A DNA stretch of 64,000 nt from Clostridia bacterium (lineage in GTDB: Bacteria > Bacillota > Clostridia > Oscillospirales > Acutalibacteraceae), in contig JAFZOL010000080.1 in NCBI GenBank assembly GCA_017550625.1, positions 54,151 to 118,150 of the forward strand, in the 5' to 3' direction. The translations under genes were made by a program, and so were the position numbers. The first letter of the stretch is position 1, and each line of letters opens with the position of its first letter. Below are positions 43,944 to 52,340 of the stretch, in pieces. The notes beneath the pieces were generated by a model, which had not been told where the DNA came from, did no database searches, and saw only the letters and a program-made list of their open reading frames with translations.

Positions 43944-44870
43944 ATGGAAACAAAGAAAAAACACGCCGGACGGCGCGTGATCGCCGTTCTGCTCGTAATA
44001 CTCATGTTCCTCGTCCTGCTCGCCGCCGGCGCCGGCGTTTGGGCTTTCAGCTACGTGACCGAAGACTACGAGAGCGAGGAACTGGTGCACCATACGGACG
44101 TTTCGTCGCTCATGCACTCGAGCGACGTGACCAATATCCTGCTGATGGGCGTGGACACCGCAAACGCAGACGCGTCCACCCGCTCGGACTCGATGATCCT
44201 GCTCTCGATCGACAGGAAAAACAAGCAGCTCAAGTTGACCTCTTTCATGCGCGACATGTATGTCGACGTGCCGGGCCACGGCTTCACGAAGCTGACCCAC
44301 GCCTGCGCCTATGAGGGTCCCGGGCTGACCGTGGACACGATCGAATCGAATTTCTCCGTTCGCATCGACGGCTACGTCAAGATCGGCTACGACGTGTTCC
44401 GCACGCTGGTCGACGGGCTCGACGGCATCACCGTGCCCGAGATCGACGAGGTGGAAAGCGCCGCGCTCGCGCGGGAGGGCGTGCTGATCGAACCCGGCAC
44501 GAACATCCGCCTGAACGGCGACGAGGCCCTTCAGTACGTACGCATCCGCAAAGGGCAGTCTGATTTCCAGCGTACCGGCAGACAGCGCGAGATGCTGTCG
44601 CTGATCGTAAAAAAAGCGAAGACCATGGGCCCCGTAAAACTTTTGAAGCTCGCGAAGGTCCTGCTCGGCGAAGTCGAGTCCTCGATCCCGAAGAACGAGC
44701 TCGTGACGCTTGCGCTGCGCGTGCTCCCCTGCCTCGGCAGCGAGATCCCCGAACAGCAGATCCCGGCGGAAGGCACCTGGTGGGACGAGACGGTGTCGGG
44801 CATGATGGTGCTGCGCCTGCATTTTGACGAGAACATCGAAACGCTGAAGACCTTTATCTATGGCGACTGA
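43944..44870 (+). CDS. LytR-CpsA-Psr (LCP) family glycopolymer ligase
   Basis: 308 residues. Short basic cytoplasmic start, one membrane helix (~8-35), then the LCP domain outside. Seen: LLMGVDTA, STRSDSMILLSID, LTSFMRDMYVDVPGHG (conserved Arg/Asp), KLTHACAYEG, GYVKIGYDVF, VDGLDGITV, and the LNGDEALQYVRIR--QSDFQRTGRQREML motif. LCP enzymes attach wall teichoic acids or other glycopolymers to peptidoglycan. ATG 43944 has AAAGGAAG 8 bases upstream, better than ATG 43923. GH51 follows after 27 bp, so the pair is likely co-transcribed. Confidence 0.93.
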   Translation: METKKKHAGRRVIAVLLVILMFLVLLAAGAGVWAFSYVTEDYESEELVHHTDVSSLMHSSDVTNILLMGVDTANADASTRSDSMILLSIDRKNKQLKLTSFMRDMYVDVPGHGFTKLTHACAYEGPGLTVDTIESNFSVRIDGYVKIGYDVFRTLVDGLDGITVPEIDEVESAALAREGVLIEPGTNIRLNGDEALQYVRIRKGQSDFQRTGRQREMLSLIVKKAKTMGPVKLLKLAKVLLGEVESSIPKNELVTLALRVLPCLGSEIPEQQIPAEGTWWDETVSGMMVLRLHFDENIETLKTFIYGD

Positions 44871-44897
44871 AATATCATCCCCGAAAAGGAGTAGTTT

Positions 44898-46400
44898 ATG
44901 AAATACGCAAAACTGACGCTTTGCTCCGAATACGAAGTCGGGCGCATCGACGACCGTGTTTACGGGTCCTTCATCGAGCACCTCGGGCGCGCCGTTTACG
45001 GCGGCATCTACGAGCCCGGGCACCCCGCGGCGGACGAAAACGGCTTCCGCACCGACGTAAACGCTCTGATCAAAGAGCTCGGCGTGGGGCTCGTGCGCTA
45101 TCCCGGCGGCAATTTCGTGTCCGGTTACAACTGGGAGGACGGCATCGGCCCGGTCGCCGAGCGTCCGCGCAGGCTCGAGCTTGCCTGGGGCACCACGGAG
45201 CCAAACACCTTCGGGACAGATGAATTCATGCGCTGGTGCCGCGTGACCGGCACAGAGCCCATGATGGCTGTAAACCTCGGCACGCGCGGCCCCGACGGCT
45301 CGCGCAATCTTGTGGAATACTGCAACCATCCGGGCGGCACGTATTGGAGCGACCTCAGGCGCAAAAACGGAGCCGAAAAGCCCCACGGCGTGAAGCTCTG
45401 GTGCCTCGGCAACGAGATGGACGGCCCCTGGCAGATGTGCCACAAGGACGCGGTGGACTACGGCAAGGTCGCGAACGAAGCCGCGAAGCTCATGAAATGG
45501 ACGGATCCCTCGATCGAGACCGTGCTGTGCGGCTCGTCGTCTTACGGCATGAAGACCTTCGGCGAATGGGAGACTACCGCCCTCGACATCGCCTACGATA
45601 ACGTGGACTACGTGTCCATGCACCAGTACCACGGCAATTCCGACGACTATCTCGAGAATTTTCTCGCCAAGGGCGTCGAGACCGAGCAGTTCATCAAAAG
45701 CGTCGTGTCCGCCCTCGACTACGTGCAGGGCAAACGCCACGCCAAAAAGCGGATCGATATCTCGTTCGACGAGTGGAACGTGTGGTATCATTCCCACGGG
45801 GCGGAATTTGAAAAATGGTGCGAGGCGCCGCATATCCTCGAAGATATCTACAACTTCGCGGACGCGCTGGTCGTGGGCGAGATGCTCAACGCGATCTTGC
45901 GCCACGCTGACCGCGTGAAGGTGGCGTGCCTCGCGCAGCTCGTGAACGTGATCGCGCCGATCATGACCGAAAACGGCGGCAAGGCGTGGAAGCAGACCAT
46001 ATATTATCCGTTCTATTACGCGTCGAAATACGGCCGCGGCCGTTCGCTGCAGGGGCTTTTCGAGGGCTCGAAATACGACACCCGCTGGTACACGGACGTT
46101 CCGCACGTCGACACGTCGGCTGTGCTCTCGGAGGACGGGGAAACGCTTACGATCTTCGCCGTCAACCGCGACCTGAAGGACGATATCACCCTGCAGACGA
46201 AGCTGATCGCCTTTGAGGGCTTTGCGCCGGTCGAACATATCGCCCTCGAGAACGCCGACCCCGAAGCGATCAACACGAAGGATCACGAGGCCGTGGCGCC
46301 GGTGAAAAAGGCCTGCCCCAAGACCGATAACGGTCAACTCGATATCCCGCTCTCGCCCATGAGCTGGAACATGGTCCGTTTGCAGAAAATCAAAAACTGA
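44898..46400 (+). CDS. Alpha-L-arabinofuranosidase, glycoside hydrolase family 51
   Basis: 500 residues, the usual GH51 length. Releases arabinofuranose from arabinoxylan or arabinan oligosaccharides; no signal peptide, so intracellular. TIM barrel with YGSFIEHLGR, LVRYPGGNFVSGY, the acid/base predicted at Glu173 (CLGNEMDG) and nucleophile at Glu292 (ISFDEWNVWY), then a C-terminal beta-domain. AAAAGGAG precedes ATG 44898. No arabinose catabolic genes are adjacent; placement behind the LCP gene is unusual. Confidence 0.95.
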   Translation: MKYAKLTLCSEYEVGRIDDRVYGSFIEHLGRAVYGGIYEPGHPAADENGFRTDVNALIKELGVGLVRYPGGNFVSGYNWEDGIGPVAERPRRLELAWGTTEPNTFGTDEFMRWCRVTGTEPMMAVNLGTRGPDGSRNLVEYCNHPGGTYWSDLRRKNGAEKPHGVKLWCLGNEMDGPWQMCHKDAVDYGKVANEAAKLMKWTDPSIETVLCGSSSYGMKTFGEWETTALDIAYDNVDYVSMHQYHGNSDDYLENFLAKGVETEQFIKSVVSALDYVQGKRHAKKRIDISFDEWNVWYHSHGAEFEKWCEAPHILEDIYNFADALVVGEMLNAILRHADRVKVACLAQLVNVIAPIMTENGGKAWKQTIYYPFYYASKYGRGRSLQGLFEGSKYDTRWYTDVPHVDTSAVLSEDGETLTIFAVNRDLKDDITLQTKLIAFEGFAPVEHIALENADPEAINTKDHEAVAPVKKACPKTDNGQLDIPLSPMSWNMVRLQKIKN

Positions 46401-46423
46401 ACCTGGAAGAATACGCTTTTCCC

Positions 46424-46452
46424 TTGCAAAACGCAGGAGAAAGGCGTATACT
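46424..46452 (+). promoter_or_regulatory. Promoter of the iron alcohol dehydrogenase gene
   Basis: TTGCAA (46424-46429), 17-bp spacer, TATACT (46447-46452), 47 bp before the start codon. Confidence 0.65.
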
Positions 46453-46498
46453 TATATTTGTGACAATCCACATACTATCAAAAAGGAGTGTATCAACC

Positions 46499-47707
46499 AT
46501 GTCAGTGCTCTATAACGCGTATTGCCGCGCGTTCCAGAAAGGCATGAAGCTTGCCGTCAACTTTCTGAACTGGACAGAGCCCGAGCTCATCAAAGGGCCC
46601 GGCAGCGTAAAAGACCTGCCCGCAAAGATCAAAGAAAAGGGCGTGACCTGCGTGCTCGTCGTCACCGACAAGGGGCTGATGGGCCTTCATCTGCTCGACG
46701 GCCTCTTCGAGGCGCTCAAGGCGGAGGGCATCAACTACACGGTGTATGACGGCGTACAGCCGAACCCCACCATCGGCAACATCGAGCAGGCGCTTAAGAT
46801 GTATCACGCCGCGAACTGCAACGGCATCGTCGCCTTCGGCGGCGGCTCCCCCATGGACTGCGCGAAGGCCTGCGGCGCCAGAGTGGCGCGCCCGAAAAAG
46901 ACCGTGCCGCAGATGCGCGGGCAGCTGAAGGTCATTAAAAAGATCCCGCCGCTCTTCGCCGTGCCCACCACCGCCGGTACCGGCAGCGAGACCACCATCG
47001 CCGCCGTGGTCTCGAACCCCGAAACGCACGAGAAAAACGCCATCAACGATCCGCGTCTGCGCCCGATCGTGGCCGTGCTGGATCCCGAGCTGACGGTCGG
47101 TCTGCCGAAGCACATCACCTCCACCACCGGTATGGACGCGCTGACCCACGCCGTGGAGGCCTATATCGGCCATTCGAACACGAAGGGCACGAAAGAGGCT
47201 GCCGAAAAGGCCACGAAGCTCATTTTCGAGAACCTGTATACCGCCTATGAGGACGGCAAAAACCTCGAAGCCAGAGGCAATATGCTGATCGCCTCTTACT
47301 ACGCAGGCCTCGCGTTCACGCGCGCCTACGTCGGCTACGTGCACTCGGTCGCGCACAATCTCGGCGGCATGTACGGCACGCCCCACGGGCTTGCCAACGC
47401 CGTGATCCTGCCGCATATGCTTGAGTTCTACGGCAAATCCGCCGAAAAGAGCCTTGCCAAACTCGCCGACGTCGCCGGCCTCAACACGAACGGCCTTGAC
47501 ACGCACGAAAAAGCGCTGCTGTTCAAGGCGAAGGTGCGCGAGATGAACAAGGCGATGAACATCCCCGAGAAGTTCGACTTCATCAAAGACGAGGACGTGC
47601 CGCTGATCGCGAAGCGCGCGCTCAAAGAGGGCAACCCGCTGTATCCCGTTCCGAAGATCATGAACCAGAAGGAATGCGAAGCGTTCATCCGCGAAAACCT
47701 CATGTGA
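46499..47707 (+). CDS. Iron-containing alcohol dehydrogenase
   Basis: 402 residues, group III (iron) ADH family. NAD-site GGGSPMDCAKA (~115-125), family signature around TTAGTGSETT, then DPRLRPIVAVLDPELTVGLP and a metal-site stretch with TGMDALTHAVEAY (Asp/His ligands) and VHSVAHNLGGMYGTPHGLANAV (His ligands). Substrate may be ethanol, butanol, 1,2-propanediol or glycolytic aldehydes. ATG 46499 has AAGGAG 10 bases upstream; the open frame extends earlier only through the promoter. Its own promoter follows the GH51 stop. Confidence 0.92.
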   Translation: MSVLYNAYCRAFQKGMKLAVNFLNWTEPELIKGPGSVKDLPAKIKEKGVTCVLVVTDKGLMGLHLLDGLFEALKAEGINYTVYDGVQPNPTIGNIEQALKMYHAANCNGIVAFGGGSPMDCAKACGARVARPKKTVPQMRGQLKVIKKIPPLFAVPTTAGTGSETTIAAVVSNPETHEKNAINDPRLRPIVAVLDPELTVGLPKHITSTTGMDALTHAVEAYIGHSNTKGTKEAAEKATKLIFENLYTAYEDGKNLEARGNMLIASYYAGLAFTRAYVGYVHSVAHNLGGMYGTPHGLANAVILPHMLEFYGKSAEKSLAKLADVAGLNTNGLDTHEKALLFKAKVREMNKAMNIPEKFDFIKDEDVPLIAKRALKEGNPLYPVPKIMNQKECEAFIRENLM

Positions 47708-47724
47708 TCTGCCCAACACAACAT

Positions 47725-47752
47725 GAAAGCGCCACGCGGGGCGCTTTCTTAT
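47725..47752 (+). terminator. Weak terminator between alcohol dehydrogenase and vanW-like genes
   Basis: Perfect 9-bp stem (47725-47733 with 47740-47748), but only a short T-run interrupted by C and A. May attenuate rather than stop transcription. Confidence 0.5.
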
Positions 47753-47769
47753 AAAGGAGACTCAGGATC

Positions 47770-48591
47770 ATGGCTGAGAAACTGTTCTGCGAGCGCGGTC
47801 CGCTCGCCTATAAGCTGTCGGTCAAAAAAGAGACCCTCAAACGAAGCCTGCGCGACAGGTTCTCAAACGAGCCGATCGCCCGCACGAAAAGCGAAATGCC
47901 CCTCCCTTGCCTGCTGACGTCGCATTCGTCCGTGATCGTGCGCCGGCTCGCGGGCGTGGATCTCAGGATGCAGGAGAACAAGCGTACGAACCTGCGCCTT
48001 GCCTGCGAGAAGCTCAACGGGCTCGTGATCCGTCCCGGCGAGACCTTTTCGTTCTGGCTCACGATCGGCAAGCCGAGCAAAAAGAACGGCTATCTTGAGG
48101 GGCTCTATATCGAGCACGGCAAGGTCGGCTCCGGCATCGGCGGCGGATTGTGCCAGATGGGCAATCTCATCCATTATATGGTGCTGCATTCGGCGCTTGA
48201 AGTCACCGAGCTCCACCACCATTCCGACGCCCTGTTTCCCGACGAGCGGCGAAGGGTCCCCTTCGGCACCGGCACTTCGGTGTCATATAACTACATCGAC
48301 TACCGTTTCAAGAACACCGGAGACCACGACGTGCAGCTGCTCGTATGGACGGACGACGAAGAGCTCCACGGCGAGCTGAGGTCCGCGGCGGAAGATCCCC
48401 ACAGCTATGAACTGGTTGAAGAAGACCATCATTTCAGCCGCGAGGGGGACGCGTATTTCCGCAACTCCAAGGTCTATCGTCTCATCCGGGACAAAGCGAC
48501 CGGCGAAGTACTGAAAAAAGAGCTGCTGCTCGAGAACCACTCCCGCGTGATGTACGATCCCGCCCTCATTCCGCCCGAACAGATCCGATAA
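47770..48591 (+). CDS. VanW-like family protein
   Basis: 273 residues without a signal peptide. The VanW core is clear: LRLACEKLNGLVIRPGETFSFW-type segment, GIGGGLCQMGNLIHYMVLHS (the GGGxCQxS-like motif with Met) and DERRRVPFGTGTSVSYNYIDYRFKN. VanW is an accessory protein of some vancomycin-resistance operons with unknown activity; homologues are widespread without resistance genes, and no van ligase is here, so resistance should not be inferred. AGGAG precedes ATG 47770. Confidence 0.88.
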   Translation: MAEKLFCERGPLAYKLSVKKETLKRSLRDRFSNEPIARTKSEMPLPCLLTSHSSVIVRRLAGVDLRMQENKRTNLRLACEKLNGLVIRPGETFSFWLTIGKPSKKNGYLEGLYIEHGKVGSGIGGGLCQMGNLIHYMVLHSALEVTELHHHSDALFPDERRRVPFGTGTSVSYNYIDYRFKNTGDHDVQLLVWTDDEELHGELRSAAEDPHSYELVEEDHHFSREGDAYFRNSKVYRLIRDKATGEVLKKELLLENHSRVMYDPALIPPEQIR

Positions 48592-48627
48592 AAACATAAT
48601 AAAGAGTCACGTTCAGACATGACAAAG

Positions 48628-48661
48628 CCCCTTCTGCTCAATCGCGGCAGAAGGGGTTTTA
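48628..48661 (+). terminator. Terminator after the vanW-like gene
   Basis: Perfect 10-bp stem (48628-48637 with 48647-48656) followed by TTTTATT. Confidence 0.85.
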
Positions 48662-48744
48662 TTCAGCCGCACCGCCGGAAAAACTGTTCCGGGGCGCGAT
48701 GCGCGCGCACAGGATCGCTAAGCGCGGGCGCTGCTTTCAGGAAT

Positions 48745-49668
48745 TTATTCGCCGGAATCGGCGGGGATCAGGATGGACGCGTCGTCGCCTGCAACGGTCT
48801 TCGGCAGCACGCCGTCCCATTTCTCGATATAGCGCTGGCGGAGGATCTTGTCGGTTAGCGACTCTTCGAGCAGGCGGTTGGCTTCCGCCTCGGCCTCGGC
48901 CTGGATGAGCAGCGCCTTCGCTTCGGCTTCGGCGTCGATCAGCCTTGCCTTGGCGTCCGCCTCGCTCTTTTCGACCTTGGTCTGATTCTCGTAAGCGGCC
49001 TTGAGCTGCTTCTGCTCGGCGATCATCTTCTCTTCAACTGCGTTTTCAAACGCGTCGGAGAAGTCGATGTTCGTGAGCACCACGGCGGTGACGTCCACGA
49101 AGAAATCCTCGTCGATCGCGTCCTTGATCGCCTTTTCAACGGCGGGCGACATGGCGGCGCGGTCCGCGATGATGTTCATCGCCTTGTGGGACGAGAGCAC
49201 GGCCTTGGTCTTTTCGATCGAGATCGAGCGGATGCGGTTCTCGAGCAGCTCGAGCGAGCCGTACTGCTTCGCGATATCCACGACCTTGTCGCTCATGATC
49301 TGATACTGCAGCGTCATCTGCACGTCCATGGTCTGGGCGTCGGACGAATAGGTGTTGGTGGTGATATCCACGTTCTGCACCTTGGAATCGTAGACCTGAT
49401 AGGTGTTGGTCAGCCAGAAATCAAAGTGCGTGCCGGCGTAGCGCACGTATTTCGCCTCGCCGAGGACCTTAACGACGGCGACTTCGCCGGTGTCGATCGT
49501 GTGGATGCTCATGGGCACCGTGACGAGCAGCAGAAGCGCGACGACCGCCGCGACGATCCATGTGGAACCGGTCTTCTTTTTTTCAGCGCGGAACGCGTGC
49601 ACGGCCAGCGCCGCGAACCCTACGGTCATAAGAAGGAACAGCGCGCCGATGATGGTTTTCAGCTCCAT
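48745..49668 (-). CDS. SPFH/Band 7 (prohibitin-like) membrane protein
   Basis: 307 residues. Two N-terminal hydrophobic helices (~5-25 and 37-56), an SPFH domain from ~57 (DTGEVAVVKVLGEAKY, TTNTYSSDAQTMDVQMTLQYQI, RSISIEKTKAVLSSH), then a long Ala/Glu coiled coil (~215-275). Prohibitin/flotillin-type proteins assemble into membrane scaffolds and often modulate membrane proteases or wall enzymes. GGAGA precedes ATG 49668. Monocistronic, divergent from mreB with a 301-bp shared upstream region. Confidence 0.88.
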   Translation of the reverse strand: MELKTIIGALFLLMTVGFAALAVHAFRAEKKKTGSTWIVAAVVALLLLVTVPMSIHTIDTGEVAVVKVLGEAKYVRYAGTHFDFWLTNTYQVYDSKVQNVDITTNTYSSDAQTMDVQMTLQYQIMSDKVVDIAKQYGSLELLENRIRSISIEKTKAVLSSHKAMNIIADRAAMSPAVEKAIKDAIDEDFFVDVTAVVLTNIDFSDAFENAVEEKMIAEQKQLKAAYENQTKVEKSEADAKARLIDAEAEAKALLIQAEAEAEANRLLEESLTDKILRQRYIEKWDGVLPKTVAGDDASILIPADSGE

Positions 49669-49768
49669 GATTCATTCTCCTTTCCTTTCTCCGAACCCCC
49701 TCCCCGGGCGCCGAATCGGGGCGGAGCCGGGGAGCGGGCGATTTAGGAGGATCTCCTTTGATGGATAT

Positions 49769-49797
49769 ACTATAACAGACCCGATTGCCCCGGTCAA
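49769..49797 (-). promoter_or_regulatory. Promoter of the SPFH gene
   Basis: Minus-strand TTGACC (49792-49797), 17-bp spacer, TATAGT (49769-49774). The ~95-nt leader has a GC-rich hairpin around 49697-49733. Confidence 0.65.
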
Positions 49798-49806
49798 GTT
49801 ACAGTT

Positions 49807-49850
49807 CCGTTACGCGCGGCGGTACCGTTTACCGCGAAAACGGGTAACGG
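49807..49850. repeat. Nested inverted repeat between the SPFH and mreB promoters
   Basis: Outer arms CCGTTAC (49807-49813) and GTAACGG (49844-49850) enclose inner arms GCGGTA (49819-49824) and TACCGC (49830-49835). Placed just upstream of both divergent promoters, so an operator or a residual hairpin is possible. Apart from this and the two promoters, I see nothing else in the 301-bp gap 49669-49969. Confidence 0.45.
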
Positions 49851-49900
49851 ATACCACGTGAACATCTCCTCCGCGCCGACACAACGCGTCAAAAAAATGC

Positions 49901-49930
49901 TTGACGCGACAGCGGGGTGCGTGATATACT
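49901..49930 (+). promoter_or_regulatory. Promoter of the mreBCD-PBP2-minD operon
   Basis: TTGACG (49901-49906), 18-bp spacer, TATACT (49925-49930), 39 bp before the mreB start. Confidence 0.7.
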
Positions 49931-49969
49931 TATTGTGTATAATTTTAAATAATAAAGGATGACATTAAA

Positions 49970-50983
<1,014 letters not shown>

Positions 50984-50986
50984 GCT

Positions 50987-51829
50987 ATGAGCCGTTTTTT
51001 CAAAAGCTTCAAATTCAAGATCTGCGTCGTGATCCTGGCCGCGCTGCTGCTGGGCGTTTTCGTCGCGGGCATTGACCCCGACGGCGCGGCGCCGCTTTCG
51101 AAAGGCATGAGCATCATTCTGAAGCCCCTGAACATGGCGGCCGAGGCGCTCAAGGAGAGCTTTGCATCCATGCAGGCGGATTTCCGCGGCGCCGAAAGCT
51201 ATCAGGAAGAGATCTCGAAGCTGCAGGAAGAGAAAGAAAGCCTCAAGGAAGAGCTGGTCGACTACGAGCGGACGAAGCACAGGCTTTCGGCCTATGAGGC
51301 GTTTCTCGATATCAAAGCGGAACACCCCGACTATTCGTTCGTGCCGGCGGGCATTCTGATGCGCGACTCGACCGACGTGTTCCTTTCGTTCACGCTCAAC
51401 GTGGGCAGCGACGACGGCCTGTCGCTCGGCGACCCCGTGATCTACGGCAAGAATCTCTTGGGCGCTGTGCGCGAACTCACACCGAAAACCGCCGTCGTTT
51501 ACACGATCTTCCATCCCGACGTCAGCGTCGCCGCCTATGAGATCCGCACGCGCGAAGACTGCTACACCGAGTCCGACGCCGCGACCGCGGCCGAGGGGAA
51601 CGTGCGCATCTCGGGCCTTGCGCGCACCACGCCCGTGGTCTCGGGCGGCATCGTGTGCTCGTCCGGCATCGGCGGCGTGTATCCGCGTGATCTCTATATC
51701 GGCAAAGTCACGCGCGTGGTCAACTCCGAAAGCGACATCTCCGCCTACGCGCTCGTGACGCCCGACGTCGATTTCTCCGCGCTGACCGACGTATTCGTGA
51801 TCACCGACTTCGACGGAAAGAACGGGTAA
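50987..51829 (+). CDS. mreC: Rod shape-determining protein MreC
   Basis: 280 residues. Short cytoplasmic start, one membrane helix (~9-29), coiled coil (~60-105, rich in Glu/Lys), then the beta-domain with SFTLNVGSDDGLSLGDPVIYGKN-type residues, GLVG-like LLGAVREL and VCSSGIGGVYPRDLYIGKV. MreC links MreB to PBP2. Starts 3 bp after the mreB stop without a clear ribosome site, consistent with coupling. Confidence 0.93.
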   Translation: MSRFFKSFKFKICVVILAALLLGVFVAGIDPDGAAPLSKGMSIILKPLNMAAEALKESFASMQADFRGAESYQEEISKLQEEKESLKEELVDYERTKHRLSAYEAFLDIKAEHPDYSFVPAGILMRDSTDVFLSFTLNVGSDDGLSLGDPVIYGKNLLGAVRELTPKTAVVYTIFHPDVSVAAYEIRTREDCYTESDAATAAEGNVRISGLARTTPVVSGGIVCSSGIGGVYPRDLYIGKVTRVVNSESDISAYALVTPDVDFSALTDVFVITDFDGKNG

Positions 51830-51836
51830 AGCGGCC

Positions 51837-52340
51837 ATGAAAAACAAAGAATTCCTGCCGCCGATCCGCATCATCCTGCTGATCGCCGTGACCGTGCTGC
51901 TGGGCGTGTTCCAGAACGTGTTCCTCGCGGAACTTAAATATCCCGTGCTCCCGCTCATCCCGCTCACCGTGTCGATCGCGGTGCGCGAGAAAGAGCTGAC
52001 GAGCCTGTTGTTCGGCGCGCTCGCCGGCGCGATCCTCGACCTCGTGTCGTCGGTCCACGACGGCGTGTTCGCCCTCACCTTTGCCGTAATGGCGGGGCTC
52101 ATTTCGCTGCTGGCGCGCTATAAGGTGCGCGATACGCTTATGAGCGCCGTGCTGATGACGCTGTTCTTTTCCACCATCGTGTGCGGCGTATTTCTCGTTT
52201 TCAACTATTTCCGTGTCGGCGGCACGCCCGAATCGACGCTGCGCGTCGTTTTCCCCGTGATGTTGATCGCGACGGTTTTGACCCCCGTTTTCTATTATCC
52301 CATACGCTTCGTTGAGTCGAAGCTCCGCGCATCCGAATGA
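51837..52340 (+). CDS. mreD: Rod shape-determining protein MreD
   Basis: 167 residues with five predicted membrane helices, the MreD pattern. Few motifs are conserved in this family; the operon position between mreC and PBP2 makes the call, with features such as LFGALAGAILDLVSS near the middle typical of MreD. Ends in an ATGA overlap with the PBP2 gene. Confidence 0.85.
   Translation: MKNKEFLPPIRIILLIAVTVLLGVFQNVFLAELKYPVLPLIPLTVSIAVREKELTSLLFGALAGAILDLVSSVHDGVFALTFAVMAGLISLLARYKVRDTLMSAVLMTLFFSTIVCGVFLVFNYFRVGGTPESTLRVVFPVMLIATVLTPVFYYPIRFVESKLRASE

Noticed and set aside
43839..46337. An 832-codon minus-strand frame
   Set aside because: Antisense to the LCP and GH51 genes, which have clear motifs and ribosome sites. 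Same codon-bias cause.
47770..48591. VanW-like gene considered as evidence of glycopeptide resistance
   Set aside because: No vanA/B ligase, vanH, vanX or two-component genes nearby; VanW homologues are widespread in susceptible Firmicutes.
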